This document shows positions 62,401 to 64,000 of a DNA stretch of 64,000 nucleotides, in pieces. Each line of letters starts with the position of its first letter. Position 1 is the first letter of the stretch. A program made the position numbers and the translations under genes. This DNA comes from Siphonodentalium dalli (taxonomy: Eukaryota; Mollusca; Scaphopoda; Gadilida; Siphonodentaliidae): assembly GCA_032622095.1 (NCBI GenBank), contig CP136066.1, forward strand, positions 8,643,784-8,707,783. Reading direction: 5' to 3'. The notes beneath the pieces were generated by a model. The model did no database searches. It was not told the DNA's origin and saw only the letters and a list, made by a program, of their open reading frames with translations.

Positions 62401-64000
62401 TCGATGTTTATGATGTTTGGTACTGTTGGATGTCGATTCTCGATGTTTATGATGTTTGGTACTGTTGGATGTCGATTCTCGATGTTTATGATGTTTGGTA
62501 CTGTTGGATGTCGATTCTCGATGTTTATGATGTTTGGTACTTGTTGGATGTCGATTCTCGATGTTTATGATGTTCGGTACTGTTGGATGTCGATTCTCGA
62601 TGTTTATGATGTTTGGTACTGTTGGATGTCGATTCTCGATGTTTATGATGTTTGGTACTTGTTGGATGTCGATTCTCGATGTTTATGATGTTCGGTACTG
62701 TTGGATGTCGATTCTCGATGTTTATGATGTTTGGTACTGTTGGATGTCGATTCTCGATGTTTATGATGTTTGGTACTGTTGGATGTCGATTCTCGATGTT
62801 TATGATGTTTGGTACTGTTGGATGTCGATTCTCGATGTTTATGATGTTCGGTACTGTTGGATGTCGATTCTCGATGTTTATGATGTTCGGTACTGTTGGA
62901 TGTCGATTCTCGATGTTTATGATGTTTGGTACTGTTGGATGTCGATTCTCGATGTTTATGATGTTTGGTACTTGTTGGATGTTGATTCTTGATGTTTATG
63001 ATGTTTGGTTCTTGTTGGATGTCGATTCTCGATGTTTATGATGTTTGGTACTTGTTGGATGTCGATTCTCGATGTTTATGATATTTGGTACAGTTGGATG
63101 TCGATTCTCGATGTTTATGATGTTTGGAACTGTTGGATGTCGATTCTCGATGTTTATGATGTTCGGTACTGTTGGATGTCGATTCTCGATGTTTATGATG
63201 TTTGGTACTGGATGTCGATTCTCGATGTTTATGATGTTTGGTACTGGATGTCGATTCTCGATGTTTATGATGTTTGGTACTGGATGTCGATTCTCGATGT
63301 TTATGATGTTTGGTACTGTTGGATGTCGATTCTCGATGTTTATGATGTTTGGTACTGTTGGATGTCGATTCTCGATGTTTATGATGTTTGGTACTGTTGG
63401 ATGTCGATTCTCGATGTTTATGATGTTCGGTACTGTTGGATGTCGATTCTCGATGTTTATGATGTTTGGTACTGTTGAATGTCGATTCTCGATGTGTATG
63501 ATGTTTGGTATTTGTGGGATGTCGATTCTCGATGTTTATTATGTTTGGTACTGTTGGATGTCGATTCTCGATGTTTATGATGTTTGGTACTGTTGGATGT
63601 CGATTCTCGATGTCTATGATGTTTGGTAATGTTGGATGTCGATTCTCGATGTTTATGATGTTCGGTACTGCTGGATGTCGATTCTCGATGTTTATGATGT
63701 TTGGTAATGTTGGATGTCGATTCACGATGTTTATGATGTTTGGTACTGTTGGATGTCGATTCTCGATGTTTATGATGTTCGGTACTGTTGGATGTCGATT
63801 TTCGATGTTTATAATGTTCGGTACTGTTGGATGTCGATTATCGATGTTTATGATGTTTGGTACTGTTGGATGTCGATTCTCGATGTTTATGATGTTTGGT
63901 ACTGTTGGATGTCGATTCTCGATGTTTATGATGTTCGGTACTGTTGGATGTCGATTCTCGATGTTTATGATGTTTGGTACTGTTGGATGTCGATTCTCGA

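Larger units (their letters stand above)
34509..64000. repeat. Giant 39-bp satellite array, about 29.5 kb, cut by window edge
   Basis: The unit is TGTTGGATGTCGATTCTCGA followed by TGTTTATGATGTTTGGTAC (39 bp), repeated about 750 times without interruption. Frequent variants: GTTCGG for GTTTGG; TACTTGTTGG (one extra T, 40 bp); TACTGGATG (three bases lost, 36 bp); GTTTGTACTTG (39 bp by one loss and one gain); TTGGGTG, TTGAATG, TTGTATG and CTGCTGG; CGATTTTCG; TGTATG; GAAGTTT and GACGTTT; and a 10-bp internal duplication (49 bp). TCGATTCTCGA is an interrupted palindrome with two TCGA sites and intact CpGs. Four of six frames lack stops in the standard unit (plus: MFMMFGTVGCRFS and DVYDVWYCWMSIL; minus: NRHPTVPNIINIE and ESTSNSTKHHKHR). 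The resulting long open frames are not evidence of a gene. Confidence 0.97.

Noticed and set aside
34562-63725. Dozens of long open frames (up to 844 codons) on both strands
   Set aside because: All are translations of the 39-bp satellite in its four stop-free frames, with no unique sequence, start context or splice structure.
34509-64000. CRISPR array
   Set aside because: The 39-bp repeats are directly adjacent, with no unique spacers, and the genome is eukaryotic.

Overview
This window looks like a non-coding, repeat-dominated stretch of a metazoan nuclear genome. The evidence is exon pieces with matching splice signals and phases (a PAN/apple-like exon and two C-type-lectin exons), decayed LINE retrotransposons of L1/Tx1 and CR1-like type, a piggyBac-type MITE, a foldback element carrying C2H2 zinc-finger sequence, and a very large satellite. 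There is no bacterial gene density, no operon, and I recognised no tRNA or rRNA gene. Lectins pairing PAN with C-type-lectin domains and L1/Tx1 LINEs are common in marine invertebrates such as hemichordates, echinoderms, amphioxus and molluscs. The species cannot be fixed from this sequence.

Layout, left third (1-13,990): diverged repeats sharing an AATCCAAGATGGCnGC core, a frameshifted L1/Tx1-like LINE 3' part (about 3,790-5,345, + strand), and several minisatellites (64 bp, about 31 bp, GGTACTACCATGG-type, 22 bp).

Middle (14,000-28,400): a 392-bp MITE flanked by TTAA and made of nested palindromes; the last exon of a C-type lectin (14,765-14,985, -), a decayed second lectin exon downstream of it, a preceding lectin exon at 18,232-18,363 (-), and a PAN-like exon ending at 27,808 (-). 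The splice phases of all three exons are compatible, so they are probably one minus-strand gene of at least 13 kb. Its introns hold hairpins, a 33-bp minisatellite, dispersed repeats and a CR1-like LINE (about 24,120-27,400, -). That LINE is itself split by a 1,178-bp inverted-repeat element (25,555-26,732) that duplicated its target.

Right (28,411-32,449): a 4,021-bp foldback transposon with a perfect 9-bp target duplication. Each arm is an array of about 142-bp GC-rich repeats, and the arms flank a centre of five degenerate zinc-finger repeats. After 2 kb of unassigned DNA comes a 39-bp satellite, from about 34,509 to the right edge (29.5 kb, roughly 750 copies). It shows multi-kilobase higher-order duplications. 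Because 39 is a multiple of three and the unit has stops in only two of six frames, the satellite creates long apparent open frames (up to 844 codons) that I do not regard as genes.

The most unusual items are the foldback element with its amplified zinc-finger core, the cruciform-in-cruciform MITE, the nested transposon with a reconstructable empty site, and the layered satellite.
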